From contig MARA01000036.1 in NCBI GenBank assembly GCA_001792895.1, positions 310,001 to 374,000 on the forward strand: 64,000 bases of DNA. Direction: 5' to 3'. This document shows positions 32,575 through 43,369 of the stretch, piece after piece. The DNA comes from Lentinus brumalis (Eukaryota > Basidiomycota > Agaricomycetes > Polyporales > Polyporaceae). Position 1 is the first letter of the stretch, and each line of letters begins with the position of its first letter. The translations under genes were made by a program, and so were the position numbers. A model generated the notes under the pieces. That model saw only the letters and a list, made by a program, of their open reading frames with translations. It ran no database searches and was not told where the DNA came from.

Positions 32575-33539
32575 CTACTGCCATAGGCGAGAAGTCCCTC
32601 CCTCTCCGTCCTCGTTCATCCCTCTGCCCGTGTAGCAATCCACTACGAGCAGGACACTCATTTCTTCGAGGTAGTCTGAATGGCGCAAATGTTCAGCTCG
32701 TGCTTGAAAGCCGAGGACGGACGAGGACGAGGACGATCGTTACGTGCGTACCTGGCCGGGGTCTTGCGTGATGCGCAGGGTCCTAACCTCGCTTCCGTAT
32801 TGCGTGGGGGGTACAGCCCTGTCATAATGAACGGATCAGGCAGCGTCATGGAAGAGAGAAGCACGGTAACGTACCAGCAACGCGTCCCCGTCCCAGACGG
32901 ATCTCCGCCGGTGCTCTCACGCCATCTCGCGTTCAGTTTCACCTGCAACGCGTCCGACCGAGTCCGGGCCTTCGACAGTGTCCTCAGAGGGGAGGGCTGG
33001 CAAACAGCTCGTCCTGCGTGCAATACGACATCGCAGTGAGGCTGGACAAGACCTCAAGGCCCACAGGAAGACGAACATGCGTCGCTGCCGTCCTGCACGA
33101 ACCTTCGCGGCATGCGCATACCCAAATCGACCTTCAAAATCAATCAACCGTCCGATCGGCTCCTCAAATTCATAGCAACGTACCTGGCAGACCGTCGCAC
33201 TCGCACTCACACGCACACCTCGCCGCAGTCTCCATCTTCGTCAGGGTCCCTTGACAGCGCCTGCGCCTGCGCCGCGTCCGTGCCAGCCCCGGGGTTCGTC
33301 ATACTCCCTCGTGCACGAACATGCACCGTCTCTCCTGCGCTCCGCCTTCCTCCCCGGCCATGCAAGACCCTCCACCATCTTTGCGAGCACCGGGACGTAC
33401 TGCAAGCTTGATACTGCCGCAGGAGGCACGAACTCGGCGGACACATCCAGCCACAGCCCCGAGTGCTCGACTTCGCTCGGCTAGCACGCAAGCTTCGTTC
33501 AGCCGGATGACGTCCCATCCAGGGTCCAGCAAATCCGGC
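32575..33539 (-). CDS. Candidate short-exon gene, incompletely resolved (unit 1)
   Basis: Several segments look coding and meet canonical sites. Exon 33539-33401 reads 'PDLLDPGWDVIRLNEACV'. A later segment near 33250 reads 'AQALSRDPDEDGDCGE'. Near 32882 'VKLNARWRESTGGDP' joins across an intron to 'WAVPPTQYGSEVRTLRITQD'. A last segment reads 'YLEEMSVLLVVDCYTGRGMN' and stops at 32575. The last two do not join in phase without one extra base, and I could not find the start. The CCCCCC run at 32806-32811 keeps the frame in unit 1; with five bases, as in units 2 and 3, it would be lost. Copies: 41160-42123 and 49741-50703. No family recognised. Confidence 0.3.
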
Positions 33540-33773
33540 CTGGAACAAACCGTCGTCAGAAGTCAGTCTCGAAGGCCAGAAAGATGGCACGAAGCTTCGA
33601 ACGCAAGACGGAGCGCTCACCTCTGAATTCCTGGACGAGGCCGAGACGTCGCGTCCCTTCTCGTCCTGCCTTCCCAATGCCCATCAGTCTACGCGGACGC
33701 TGTGCGACATCGTGAGCAAACAGCCAAACACACGGGCACCGTGGCGATAGTGTGCTTACTTGTGTGTTGGCAG

Positions 33774-34785
33774 GATCGTTCGCTTGCTCTCTCGCGCTCC
33801 CGCTGCCCGCATCCCCTCCTCTCGCCGTCCCTGCCATCTGGCACTTCGCCGGCATTGCTGGCGTCGGTGAGCTCGCCGGCAGGCGTCCGCCGCCTTCCGT
33901 TCTCCCATCGTCCGCCGCTCACCTTCTCACCCTCGTCCTGCAGACCGCGACCTCGTTCCGTGCCACTCTCTGCCCGCCCACGCCCGGCCGCGCCGTCGTC
34001 GTGCGTGCTGGCGAGGTACGTTCTCGACTGGACGCTGCGAGGCGCGACCACCGGCTGACAGCGTCGACGTCTCCAGCACGAACACGCCGCACTCGAGCCT
34101 CTTCTGCTCTCGCTAGACGGTACGTCAGGGCCGCGCTGTCAGCGTGTTCGAAGTACTCGAAGCTCACGACTCGGATTCGCGTCTGCAGGACCCTCCGAAG
34201 CTCGATGGCCATCCGGTGCGTTCATTCTTCGCTGACTTCGCTCGCAGATTCTTACCTCTTTCTTCTGCAGCGCCTTGTCTGATGAGTGCCGAGCAGACGG
34301 TGAGTGTCCGGAACCGTTACGAGCAAGCTGCTACTCATCGTGGTCTCGCTTGCGTCAGAGCTTCGTCCTCGTCCCATCAAGCACGAACGCGACGCGACCC
34401 GGCTCTCGTTCTTGCTAGAACCTGAAGAGGTACGTCAGGCTCTCGCACTTCGAGAGCGAAGTACTCACGGTGCGCTTCTGCAGATCCTCGATGCTATGAC
34501 CGCGGGGGTGCGTTCTTGAGTGACGCAGCTGGTATGCCGGTTCTGACTTCCCTTTGCAGCGCGATGTGTCTAGGAAGAATTGTCCAAGCGGCGGGTGAGT
34601 CCCTGGCATGTTCCGAAGCAGTCGCCGCACTCACCGAGTTCGTCTTAGCATCAGCGTCTGTCGACAGAACGCGAGAGCGCAGGTATGTATGTCAGTCCCC
34701 GCCGCTCCTCCAGACCAGTCGCTAACCCACGGTGATATTGGCACTCAACAGGGTTCAAGATGAAGCTATATATTGGATGTACTGA
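33774..34785 (+). CDS. Putative gene with ten very short exons (unit 1)
   Basis: Ten segments with canonical GT..AG borders join in phase up to a TGA at 34783: 33774-33866, 33944-34015, 34077-34119, 34189-34215, 34271-34299, 34359-34429, 34484-34507, 34560-34594, 34668-34682, 34752-34785. Exons are 15-93 nt, introns mostly 52-85 nt. The second half reads like a protein ('ALSDECRADELRPRPIKHE', 'ATRLSFLLEPEEILDAMTAG', 'VQDEAIYWMY'); the first half is Arg/Pro-rich and less convincing. The 5' end is open: the exon ending at 33713 (from an ATG at 33586 or 33677) would join in the wrong phase. No domain recognised. The agreement of nine joins is the main support. Confidence 0.45.
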
Positions 34786-36700
34786 TCATTACAGGACGTA
34801 CTTAGTACCGTAGCGTAGACATACCTATATCTGCCGGCTTCGCCGCTCTCCGGGCGTGCATGTGGGACGAGGACAGCGTCGTGCAGGAGGCTGGCGGCAG
34901 CGTCGAACTCAGGGATGGGACGCGGCGCGTGGAGAGCGCACACTGAGGGTGGTGTGGCACGAGCGCAGCAGAGCCCGCCCCCCGACGTCTCAGCCGTCGT
35001 TAGCTGGCTTCAGAAGTCGTCAGGCAGAGTCTTGTGGAGTGCCGTCGCTCGTGCGCGGGCGACGGCACTGCAGTGGACTTCGCGGCATGCCGCGACGCGT
35101 TGCGCTTCTGGCGCATCATCGTCCGGGTTCCAGACGGGTGGCCTGCCTGCTAGATGGGCGTGTGAGCGTGTCGCGATGGGAGACGGCGACTTCGCGAGTC
35201 TGTGCCTTATCTTCTGCGACGCAGAGGTCGAATGCGCGAGTGCGACGTGTGAGCGACGCCCGTGTTCCAGGCCCTATCTTGCAGCGTGTCATAAGAGTCC
35301 TTACTGACCGTTTTAAAGCTGCTTGTTTCAGTGGCCGGAGTTGAGTGAGACGGGCGGAGCCAAGGAGAGTCGCGTGAAGAGGAGGGAGTCGCGCTGTAGC
35401 GAGCTCGGTGTTGCGCGTCGAAAGCGAGCAGAGTCGTTGTAGCAGTCCTGTAAGTAGTGTGTTAGCATGTAGCACCATGTACAAGTCGAGATCAATCGAG
35501 CCTTCTTACCTGGACGGACTTGCGGGGACGTAGCAATAGCGAAGGTTCAGAACGACTTGTAGTGAAGTTGCCAAGTGATAGAGTAGCAGTGTATGCGTAC
35601 TGTAGAGAGCGAAACCCAGGCGGATGTGCTGAAGCCGGTAGCGCGATTGTAGAGCGAAGAGTACGCACGCAGGAGAATGTTGAGAGTCGTGTACTTGGAG
35701 CATAGATACATCGCCCGAGGGAGGAGGGATGTATGGGTACGAAGAAGGGAAAGCTCGCGCGGGGCAGTCGAGACTCACCTGCGAAAGTGTTGCGGGTGCG
35801 AACCAGGGCAGACTGATCGATACAGACATAGAGAAGAGCGAAGCAGCATCGTATACGGCACACAGGAACACGAAAGGGATGCTGTGTGCTACAAGAAGGG
35901 AGAAGAGTGAAGGAACGTACCTGTATGCACTCCCCGGTCTCCTGCTATCTGGCGTATGCCACCCAAACGGCACTCCGACATGCGTGCATTCGTCACAGGA
36001 GACGGCCGGATGCTGGGCAGTTGGGAGAGCGACAGCCATAGACGAGGGAAGGCGGGCAGAGAGCAGCGGAGGGCGGACGAGTGCAAGAGCGCAGGAGCGC
36101 AAGAGAGAGCGCATAGACGGAGGGCGACCGGACGTGCACTGGAGCAGCCAAGGGAGCGAGCGAGAGCGCAGACAGAGAGCACCGAGAGCGACCTGGACAG
36201 ACAGCGAGTGCGTCGAGTGCGAGAGACGGGCGAGCAAACAAGCAGCAACAGCGAGCACTGGCAGCAGGCGGGCGTCGGGGACGCGGTCCGTTGTGGTGAC
36301 GCACTGTGCCTGGGCGGCTCCTTCTGCAACTCTATCGAAGGAGATCTCGCAACCTGCCTCTGGCGGCGACGCGTGTCCTAGGATCGGTGGCGGGGAACAT
36401 GCAATGGGATTCCAAGGTGCGCCGCCTCGTTCTGACTCACGCTGAGTAGTTCTGTCAGAGCAGAGTCGGCGACCGCAAGCTATGAGGTGCACAGGCGGGA
36501 GGAGGCACCGTGGCGATCCTGCCTGTCACTGCTCGCGTCGCAGCGTCGTTGACGCGCCAACCCGCCTCCATACTTGTACGGCCCCGCCAACCGTCGCCTC
36601 CCTGCACACCTCATCCCCCGCACCTGCTCAGCCTACAACTTCTGCTACCACCACCACAACGCACGCAGCGTACCCCATCTACTACTACCCGGTCTTCGCG
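34786..36700. other. Unit segment between the short-exon gene and DUF6699
   Basis: It holds overlapping ORFs on both strands: 130 codons on plus from an ATG at 34915, 238 codons on plus at 35729-36445, and 328 codons on minus at 35506-36492 starting with GTG. Canonical donors and acceptors interrupt the minus-strand frame (for example GTACGT at about 35920 and GTGAGT at about 35780), so the long ORFs are probably not proteins as they stand. It includes the DUF6699 promoter. Confidence 0.4.
36030..36290 (+). other. T-depleted purine-rich tract (unit 1)
   Basis: About 260 bases of G, A and C with very few T, full of GAGAGCGCAG-like words. It recurs in each unit. It explains the long Arg/Glu-rich and, on the other strand, Leu/Ser/Pro-rich ORFs here. 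Confidence 0.7.
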
Positions 36701-37417
36701 ATGCCAGGCAAGCACGTCCACTTCGTCGATGGGCCGGGCACGCCCTCCTCGACATTCTCCGGCTCTACCCTCTCCTCCTCGTCGGGCCCCGCGACGCCGC
36801 CACCGGTCTGGTACTCGCCACCAACGTCCACCAAGGGCTCGCTATCATCACCATACCTCGGCGCACCGCTCGCGCACGTCCAGATGCACCCCGTGCTCGC
36901 CGCCACCGACGGGTACGCTCCGCTCGACTGGGACATGTCCCTCCCCGCCGACTCCGCGCGTGTCCAAGTCGCGCACTACCCCTCCCGGCTCACCGACACC
37001 CTCGTCTCCGAGGCCGCCACCAACCCGCCCCTGCCATCGCTGTCCATAATCTGCACATGCCTCCCGTGGACGATCACCGTCACGCCCACTCGCGGGGCGA
37101 TCTGGTCTGCACCGTACGTGACAGTCGGGGACGTCCTCCACACCTTGCACCGTACGCTGCGCCTGGGCGTGACCGACCCCGAGATGGGTGTGATCGACGG
37201 CCCGGCACGCGACCGGGTACATGACGCGTACGTCCGCCGCTACCGTCGTATCGTGGACCCTCGCGAGCGCGATGCGGAGAAGGCCAAGCACATCAAGCGT
37301 ATTGACTTCCTCCGCGACTACCGCGCGTTCTACGGGCTCTCCCTGGCACAGGGCGGTCTCCCCGCAAAGCGCATTCCCCACGGGGCGGTGTGGGTTCTGC
37401 ACACTGCCAAGCCATGA
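36701..37417 (+). CDS. DUF6699-type protein, intact (unit 1/2 junction)
   Basis: A single frame of 238 residues from ATG 36701. The N-terminus 'MPGKHVHFVDGPGTPSSTF' and a Ser/Pro-rich linker lead to 'YAPLDWDMSLPADSARVQ', 'LPWTITVTPTRGAIWSAPYV', 'TVGDVLHTLHRTLRLGV', 'VHDAYVRRYRRIVDPRER' and the ending 'IKRIDFLRDYRAFYGLSLAQ' with 'WVLHTAKP', the complete family pattern. The frame is open for 73 codons upstream to another ATG at 36482, but the MPGKHV start matches the paralog at 9230. Physically this is the right-hand paralog joined to the left-hand paralog's downstream DNA. Function unknown. No intron. Confidence 0.85.
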   Translation: MPGKHVHFVDGPGTPSSTFSGSTLSSSSGPATPPPVWYSPPTSTKGSLSSPYLGAPLAHVQMHPVLAATDGYAPLDWDMSLPADSARVQVAHYPSRLTDTLVSEAATNPPLPSLSIICTCLPWTITVTPTRGAIWSAPYVTVGDVLHTLHRTLRLGVTDPEMGVIDGPARDRVHDAYVRRYRRIVDPRERDAEKAKHIKRIDFLRDYRAFYGLSLAQGGLPAKRIPHGAVWVLHTAKP

Positions 37418-37632
37418 GCAAACGCTGCGCGGTCGCTCTCTTCCTCTCGTCCATCATCTGCGCATACCCCGCGGTCGCCACCGCTTCTCTTTCCTCCTCG
37501 CTATCGCCATCGCTCTCGCACATACGGACTCTGCAGCACATTAATGAAAGAAAACAACGGACTGCCCTATGTATAACATATGTACGCATACCCAGCTTCG
37601 GCTACCTCTTCGCTCCCCTCCTTCCCCTTCTT

Positions 37633-37688
37633 CCGCCTTCCGCCTTCCGCCTTCCGCCTTCCGCCTTCCGCCTTCCGCCTTCCGCCTT
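37633..37688. repeat. Minisatellite (CCGCCTT)8, unit 2
   Basis: Eight perfect copies, the same number as in units 1 and 3, although tracts of this type usually change number quickly. Confidence 0.95.
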
Positions 37689-39490
37689 CCCCCATCTCCA
37701 TCCCCCCTCGCCCTGATTGCCTTCACGCTTCGCACGACCTGTTCCTTGTTCCTTGACGACCCCGACGCCTTAACGACAACAAAGCACACCGTATACGGCA
37801 TTGTAACATCTTATTCCTATCCATAACATATCTCCATATCTCTCCACCTACCTCGCATAGACTCGTCCCATCCCCAGACCAAATGTATACCACTCCTCGC
37901 ACGACTAGTTCCAATTCCCGCTGATGCACAACATTCGATTTATCATCATGTCTTCACGACCGTACGTCGCACGATACCAGTACATCAGTAAACCTCGGAA
38001 ACAATGCAATATCAAATCATCGTCCAATGTCCTTCGCGTGATTGAGTTTGCTGATCCTCCGCATCACGCTAGCTGTACAGATCTGCTGTACACGGGACGA
38101 CCGCAGCTCATGCGCGACATTGACCTGTTCATGTTGACATGGACGTGCATGCAGAGTACACACTACACGGCGATTGCAGCACAAATAGCGCACTTCGGAT
38201 TGGCCGGCACGCTGGCAGGTTCATAGCCTCATGCTCGTTGTTCCGTATATGGCTATAGACCTGCCTTATCCGGCGGATCTCGCTAACCGCATGCGCTGAT
38301 CGTGCCAGAGTCTGCCAGAGAAACAAACTGTGCGTTATACAGTCCCAGAGGATATATAGTGCATGGGGGGTCGCAAAGTGTGTATAGCAGATCGGGAGGG
38401 GGCGAGGAGGGGAGTGCAGAGAAACAGGTCTCTCGAGACATGTTTCCATACAAGTGTATTAGTAGTACTCTGTACAGTACTCTATACAGCACTTGTACTA
38501 TTTCCTGCCCTGCTCTGCTCTCGTCTGTAGCTCTCCTGCTGATGTGCTCTGTTGCTTGAGCTGCTTGAGCCTTGGGGGACTGGCAGCGGGGGACACTGCA
38601 GGACGGGAGGGCGGACTGTGGACGAAAGCGGACAGACCCTGACCGCGAGCTCCCGGAAGAAGCACCATCTCGGCTGTGAATTTGCGGGCTTCTGCTTCGC
38701 TTCTTGCTCTGATTCTTCCGCTGCATCTTGTCCTTATTTCTGGCGCTCCTCTTGGCCTTCCTGTCCTGCAAGTCTGTCTCATGTACTTACCTACTGTTGA
38801 GTCTGAATGAAATCTGGCGCAAGAGATGCATGGGCATACTCAGAGCGTCCCAGTATTGCCTGCATGTTGCGACGAGCTCAGACGCACCAGGAGCGGATCA
38901 GAGCTGCGAAAGATTTGAGGAAGTGCGGCCCTGACAGGCACCAAGAGGCAGGTACGCCGTACGCATCACTGCTCATCCGCCGCCGTTCGCTGTCCCGGCC
39001 ACACTCCCTCTCCTGGCGTGCTACACGGCTGTACCCTCTCTCGTCAATACACTCCTGCAGTATGCTAGCAGGGAGAACAGCGCGAGTATCAAGAGCTCCA
39101 GGCTGACGAGCAGACCTTGCGACTCTGCGAGCTCTCACGCCAGCGCTCCGTCCGAAGCACCTCATTATTGCCATGGTGGCCGGCCCGACGGACTTCTAGC
39201 GGCAGCACCCAGAATATCCCTCAGCAATCTTCCAGGACGCACGGCGGCACGACCTAGACTCGACGGCGGCGCGGCCACCTGAATAAGGAAACTGGAGTGC
39301 CATAACGGCTCGCCCGACGTGCCAACGTCTGCCGTCCAACCAGCAAGAAGCCGCACAAACATTGCCCTCGATTAATGAGATATTTACAATCAGGCTCGCC
39401 TGCCGCGATGGCCTCGCGTATGAGAAACCGCGATATATGTTCTTATACTAAACACTAGTGGCTGCCAAAGACTGTACTCGACTCGCCGTC

Positions 39491-40414
39491 ATGCCTCCAG
39501 TCAGAACTCACGACGACACCACGCCGCACACAGGCCTCACATTCGTCTACTTCGATCTCCAGCCTCCAAACGCACAAGACCGCGTCAAGCTGATCAAGCC
39601 CGACCGCGACGCAGTGCGGGAGGAGCTGCGCGCTGAGTGGAATGAGGAGCTCAGTGAGTACCATGCCAAGTCTCCGCTGCCAGCAGCACTAACCTTCGTC
39701 TACCCCAATTCAGGACGCCTCACCGGCGTAGCAGATGCGTCGCTGTGGTGGACGACAGGGACGTTCCCGAAGCGGATCGTCTGGAAGCTCGGGTACACAT
39801 GGGCCGGGTGGCCGGCCCAGATTCCCTTCGTCAACCTCAGCCATATCCCCGGCGGCGACCCTCCGCTCGAGCTCCTCAAGAAGCTCTGGAAGTCCAGGGA
39901 GCTCAGACTCGTCCCGGCCACCGACGAGGAGCGCGAACGCGCTCTCTACGACCCAGAGAGCGTCATCCCGAACGCGCCCCGCCAGCCCGCTCCCATTCCG
40001 CGCTCCTTCGCAATCTACCGCAAGGTGGCTGCCCGCCTCCGCGAGCTCTCCCGAGACATTCCTCCACCTCCGCCGCGCCCGCAGCCCGTCAAGCGCGTCC
40101 TGCACCCGCTGAGCGAGCTCAAGACCGTGTTCGTCCGCCCGCTCGACGACAGCAGCACCTCTAACCAGCCTCCCCGCACCCGCCGTCAGCGCCGCGACAT
40201 CAACCTCCCGCGTGCACGCCCGGTCACGAACCGCGTTCCGAAGCACCCGAAGCGCGGGCCGCACACTGCGCTCACTCTGGTCGGCCCCGCTTCCGGGTGG
40301 CAGGACCGCTATGGGTTCTCCGACGACCGGCTCGAGGAGCACGTCGCCGTCGCCGTCGACGTCGAGGAGGAGGCCGAGGAGATTGAGTGTGCCGATGATC
40401 TCGATTGGGTGTGA
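39491..40414 (+). CDS. Same unrecognised Pro/Arg-rich protein (unit 2)
   Basis: Protein identical to the unit 1 copy. The putative 60-nt in-frame intron is at 39656-39715. No run-length difference falls within the gene. Confidence 0.65.
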   Translation: MPPVRTHDDTTPHTGLTFVYFDLQPPNAQDRVKLIKPDRDAVREELRAEWNEELSEYHAKSPLPAALTFVYPNSGRLTGVADASLWWTTGTFPKRIVWKLGYTWAGWPAQIPFVNLSHIPGGDPPLELLKKLWKSRELRLVPATDEERERALYDPESVIPNAPRQPAPIPRSFAIYRKVAARLRELSRDIPPPPPRPQPVKRVLHPLSELKTVFVRPLDDSSTSNQPPRTRRQRRDINLPRARPVTNRVPKHPKRGPHTALTLVGPASGWQDRYGFSDDRLEEHVAVAVDVEEEAEEIECADDLDWV

Positions 40415-42357
40415 CGATCGGGAAGCCACGGTCTAGTTCTTGGTGTACGTACAGTAGCAGCTCGGTAGGCTTATTGCTCGTGTTGGAATGTTCCTGCTTC
40501 AATAGTATTGTGTGAATTGCGTAGCCCTGTCGAATGGATATACGAGCGAGTCAGAACGCGTCCTGGAAGCGATGATGTGCAAACGTACCATATTCTCGTG
40601 GCGGACGAACCTTCGCGCTGCGCGTGTGCGGCCAGTTCCGAGTGGCTGCCATGCGATTCAGGGTCTTGCACCAGCAACCAAGAGTCGAGACAGACCGCCC
40701 GACGTGTGGACGCCATCACGATCGAGAGGCGAGACGGAGCGCCGTCTAGCGTGCGATCTGAAGTGCTGTACTCATGCGTCCATTGCTCGCTGAGTTGTCT
40801 GCAAGCGATCCGGGAATCGTACTGGTAAGTGCGTACCTTCAACGAGCCTCCATAGCATCCAGCCTTCGTCTTACATCCCTTGCAGCGCGTACAGAACAGT
40901 TCAGCCCGGTGAGACGAATTTGACGCAAGCCTGCAGCACTTGTAAGGCGGAGCGCAAGTGAGCATGTCCGCGGTGCGTCTGACGACGTCAGCCCAATCGG
41001 GCCGTCGTCTCGAGGGAGCCGCGGCATTGCCCATATCAAGAGAAGCTGGAACATTGTCGTCAGAAGTCGAGAAGGACTCGTAAATTTCAGAACATGCGTA
41101 CCTGTAACGGAGCGCTCACCTGGCCAGAATGTTACGTCGTGAGCCGGTGCTCGGCCATTCTACTGCCATAGGCGAGAAGTCCCTCCCTCTCCGTCCTCGT
41201 TCATCCCTCTGCCCGTGTAGCAATCCACTACGAGCAGGACACTCATTTCTTCGAGGTAGTCTGAATGGCGCAAATGTTCAGCTCGTGCTTGAAAGCCGAG
41301 GACGGACGAGGACGAGGACGATCGTTACGTGCGTACCTGGCCGGGGTCTTGCGTGATGCGCAGGGTCCTAACCTCGCTTCCGTATTGCGTGGGGGTACAG
41401 CCCTGTCATAATGAACGGATCAGGCAGCGTCATGGAAGAGAGAAGCACGGTAACGTACCAGCAACGCGTCCCCGTCCCAGACGGATCTCCGCCGGTGCTC
41501 TCACGCCATCTCGCGTTCAGTTTCACCTGCAACGCGTCCGACCGAGTCCGGGCCTTCGACAGTGTCCTCAGAGGGGAGGGCTGGCAAACAGCTCGTCCTG
41601 CGTGCAATACGACATCGCAGTGAGGCTGGACAAGACCTCAAGGCCCACAGGAAGACGAACATGCGTCGCTGCCGTCCTGCACGAACCTTCGCGGCATGCG
41701 CATACCCAAATCGACCTTCAAAATCAATCAACCGTCCGATCGGCTCCTCAAATTCATAGCAACGTACCTGGCAGACCGTCGCACTCGCACTCACACGCAC
41801 ACCTCGCCGCAGTCTCCATCTTCGTCAGGGTCCCTTGACAGCGCCTGCGCCTGCGCCGCGTCCGTGCCAGCCCCGGGGTTCGTCATACTCCCTCGTGCAC
41901 GAACATGCACCGTCTCTCCTGCGCTCCGCCTTCCTCCCCGGCCATGCAAGACCCTCCACCATCTTTGCGAGCACCGGGACGTACTGCAAGCTTGATACTG
42001 CCGCAGGAGGCACGAACTCGGCGGACACATCCAGCCACAGCCCCGAGTGCTCGACTTCGCTCGGCTAGCACGCAAGCTTCGTTCAGCCGGATGACGTCCC
42101 ATCCAGGGTCCAGCAAATCCGGCCTGGAACAAACCGTCGTCAGAAGTCAGTCTCGAAGGCCAGAAAGATGGCACGAAGCTTCGAACGCAAGACGGAGCGC
42201 TCACCTCTGAATTCCTGGACGAGGCCGAGACGTCGCGTCCCTTCTCGTCCTGCCTTCCCAATGCCCATCAGTCTACGCGGACGCTGTGCGACATCGTGAG
42301 CAAACAGCCAAACACACGGGCACCGTGGCGATAGTGTGCTTACTTGTGTGTTGGCAG

Positions 42358-43369
42358 GATCGTTCGCTTGCTCTCTCGCGCTCCCGCTGCCCGCATCCCC
42401 TCCTCTCGCCGTCCCTGCCATCTGGCACTTCGCCGGCATTGCTGGCGTCGGTGAGCTCGCCGGCAGGCGTCCGCCGCCTTCCGTTCTCCCATCGTCCGCC
42501 GCTCACCTTCTCACCCTCGTCCTGCAGACCGCGACCTCGTTCCGTGCCACTCTCTGCCCGCCCACGCCCGGCCGCGCCGTCGTCGTGCGTGCTGGCGAGG
42601 TACGTTCTCGACTGGACGCTGCGAGGCGCGACCACCGGCTGACAGCGTCGACGTCTCCAGCACGAACACGCCGCACTCGAGCCTCTTCTGCTCTCGCTAG
42701 ACGGTACGTCAGGGCCGCGCTGTCAGCGTGTTCGAAGTACTCGAAGCTCACGACTCGGATTCGCGTCTGCAGGACCCTCCGAAGCTCGATGGCCATCCGG
42801 TGCGTTCATTCTTCGCTGACTTCGCTCGCAGATTCTTACCTCTTTCTTCTGCAGCGCCTTGTCTGATGAGTGCCGAGCAGACGGTGAGTGTCCGGAACCG
42901 TTACGAGCAAGCTGCTACTCATCGTGGTCTCGCTTGCGTCAGAGCTTCGTCCTCGTCCCATCAAGCACGAACGCGACGCGACCCGGCTCTCGTTCTTGCT
43001 AGAACCTGAAGAGGTACGTCAGGCTCTCGCACTTCGAGAGCGAAGTACTCACGGTGCGCTTCTGCAGATCCTCGATGCTATGACCGCGGGGGTGCGTTCT
43101 TGAGTGACGCAGCTGGTATGCCGGTTCTGACTTCCCTTTGCAGCGCGATGTGTCTAGGAAGAATTGTCCAAGCGGCGGGTGAGTCCCTGGCATGTTCCGA
43201 AGCAGTCGCCGCACTCACCGAGTTCGTCTTAGCATCAGCGTCTGTCGACAGAACGCGAGAGCGCAGGTATGTATGTCAGTCCCCGCCGCTCCTCCAGACC
43301 AGTCGCTAACCCACGGTGATATTGGCACTCAACAGGGTTCAAGATGAAGCTATATATTGGATGTACTGA
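42358..43369 (+). CDS. Putative ten-exon gene (unit 2)
   Basis: Exact copy of the unit 1 model, shifted by 8,584 bases. No run-length difference falls inside. It has the same unresolved 5' end. Confidence 0.45.

Larger units (their letters stand above)
28925..37507. repeat. Array unit 1 (8,583 bp)
   Basis: First of three head-to-tail copies. Boundaries are placed at the start of the 47-bp interval where the founding exchange took place. The unit carries, in order: a CCGCCTT minisatellite, the 307-codon gene on plus, short-exon candidate genes on minus (31.9-33.5 kb) and plus (33.8-34.8 kb), a T-poor tract, and a DUF6699 gene at its right end. Confidence 0.95.

Noticed and set aside
34915..35307. 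130-codon plus-strand ORF with an ATG in each unit
   Set aside because: It overlaps a longer ORF in another frame and has no motif; ORFs of this size are common by chance at this GC content.
35729..36445. 238-codon plus-strand ORF in the unit
   Set aside because: Its Arg/Glu/Ser composition follows from the purine-rich tract; it overlaps the ORF on the other strand and has no motif.
35506..36492. 328-codon minus-strand ORF repeated in each unit
   Set aside because: It starts with GTG, is Leu/Ser/Pro-rich because of the T-poor tract on the other strand, and is crossed by several canonical donor and acceptor sites. No motif was seen.
37414..37716. ORF starting on the DUF6699 stop codon (ATGA overlap) with a signal-peptide-like start
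   Set aside because: Overlapping start-stop translation is not expected in a fungal nuclear gene; the frame runs into the CCGCCTT tract and its length changes with the C-run differences between units.
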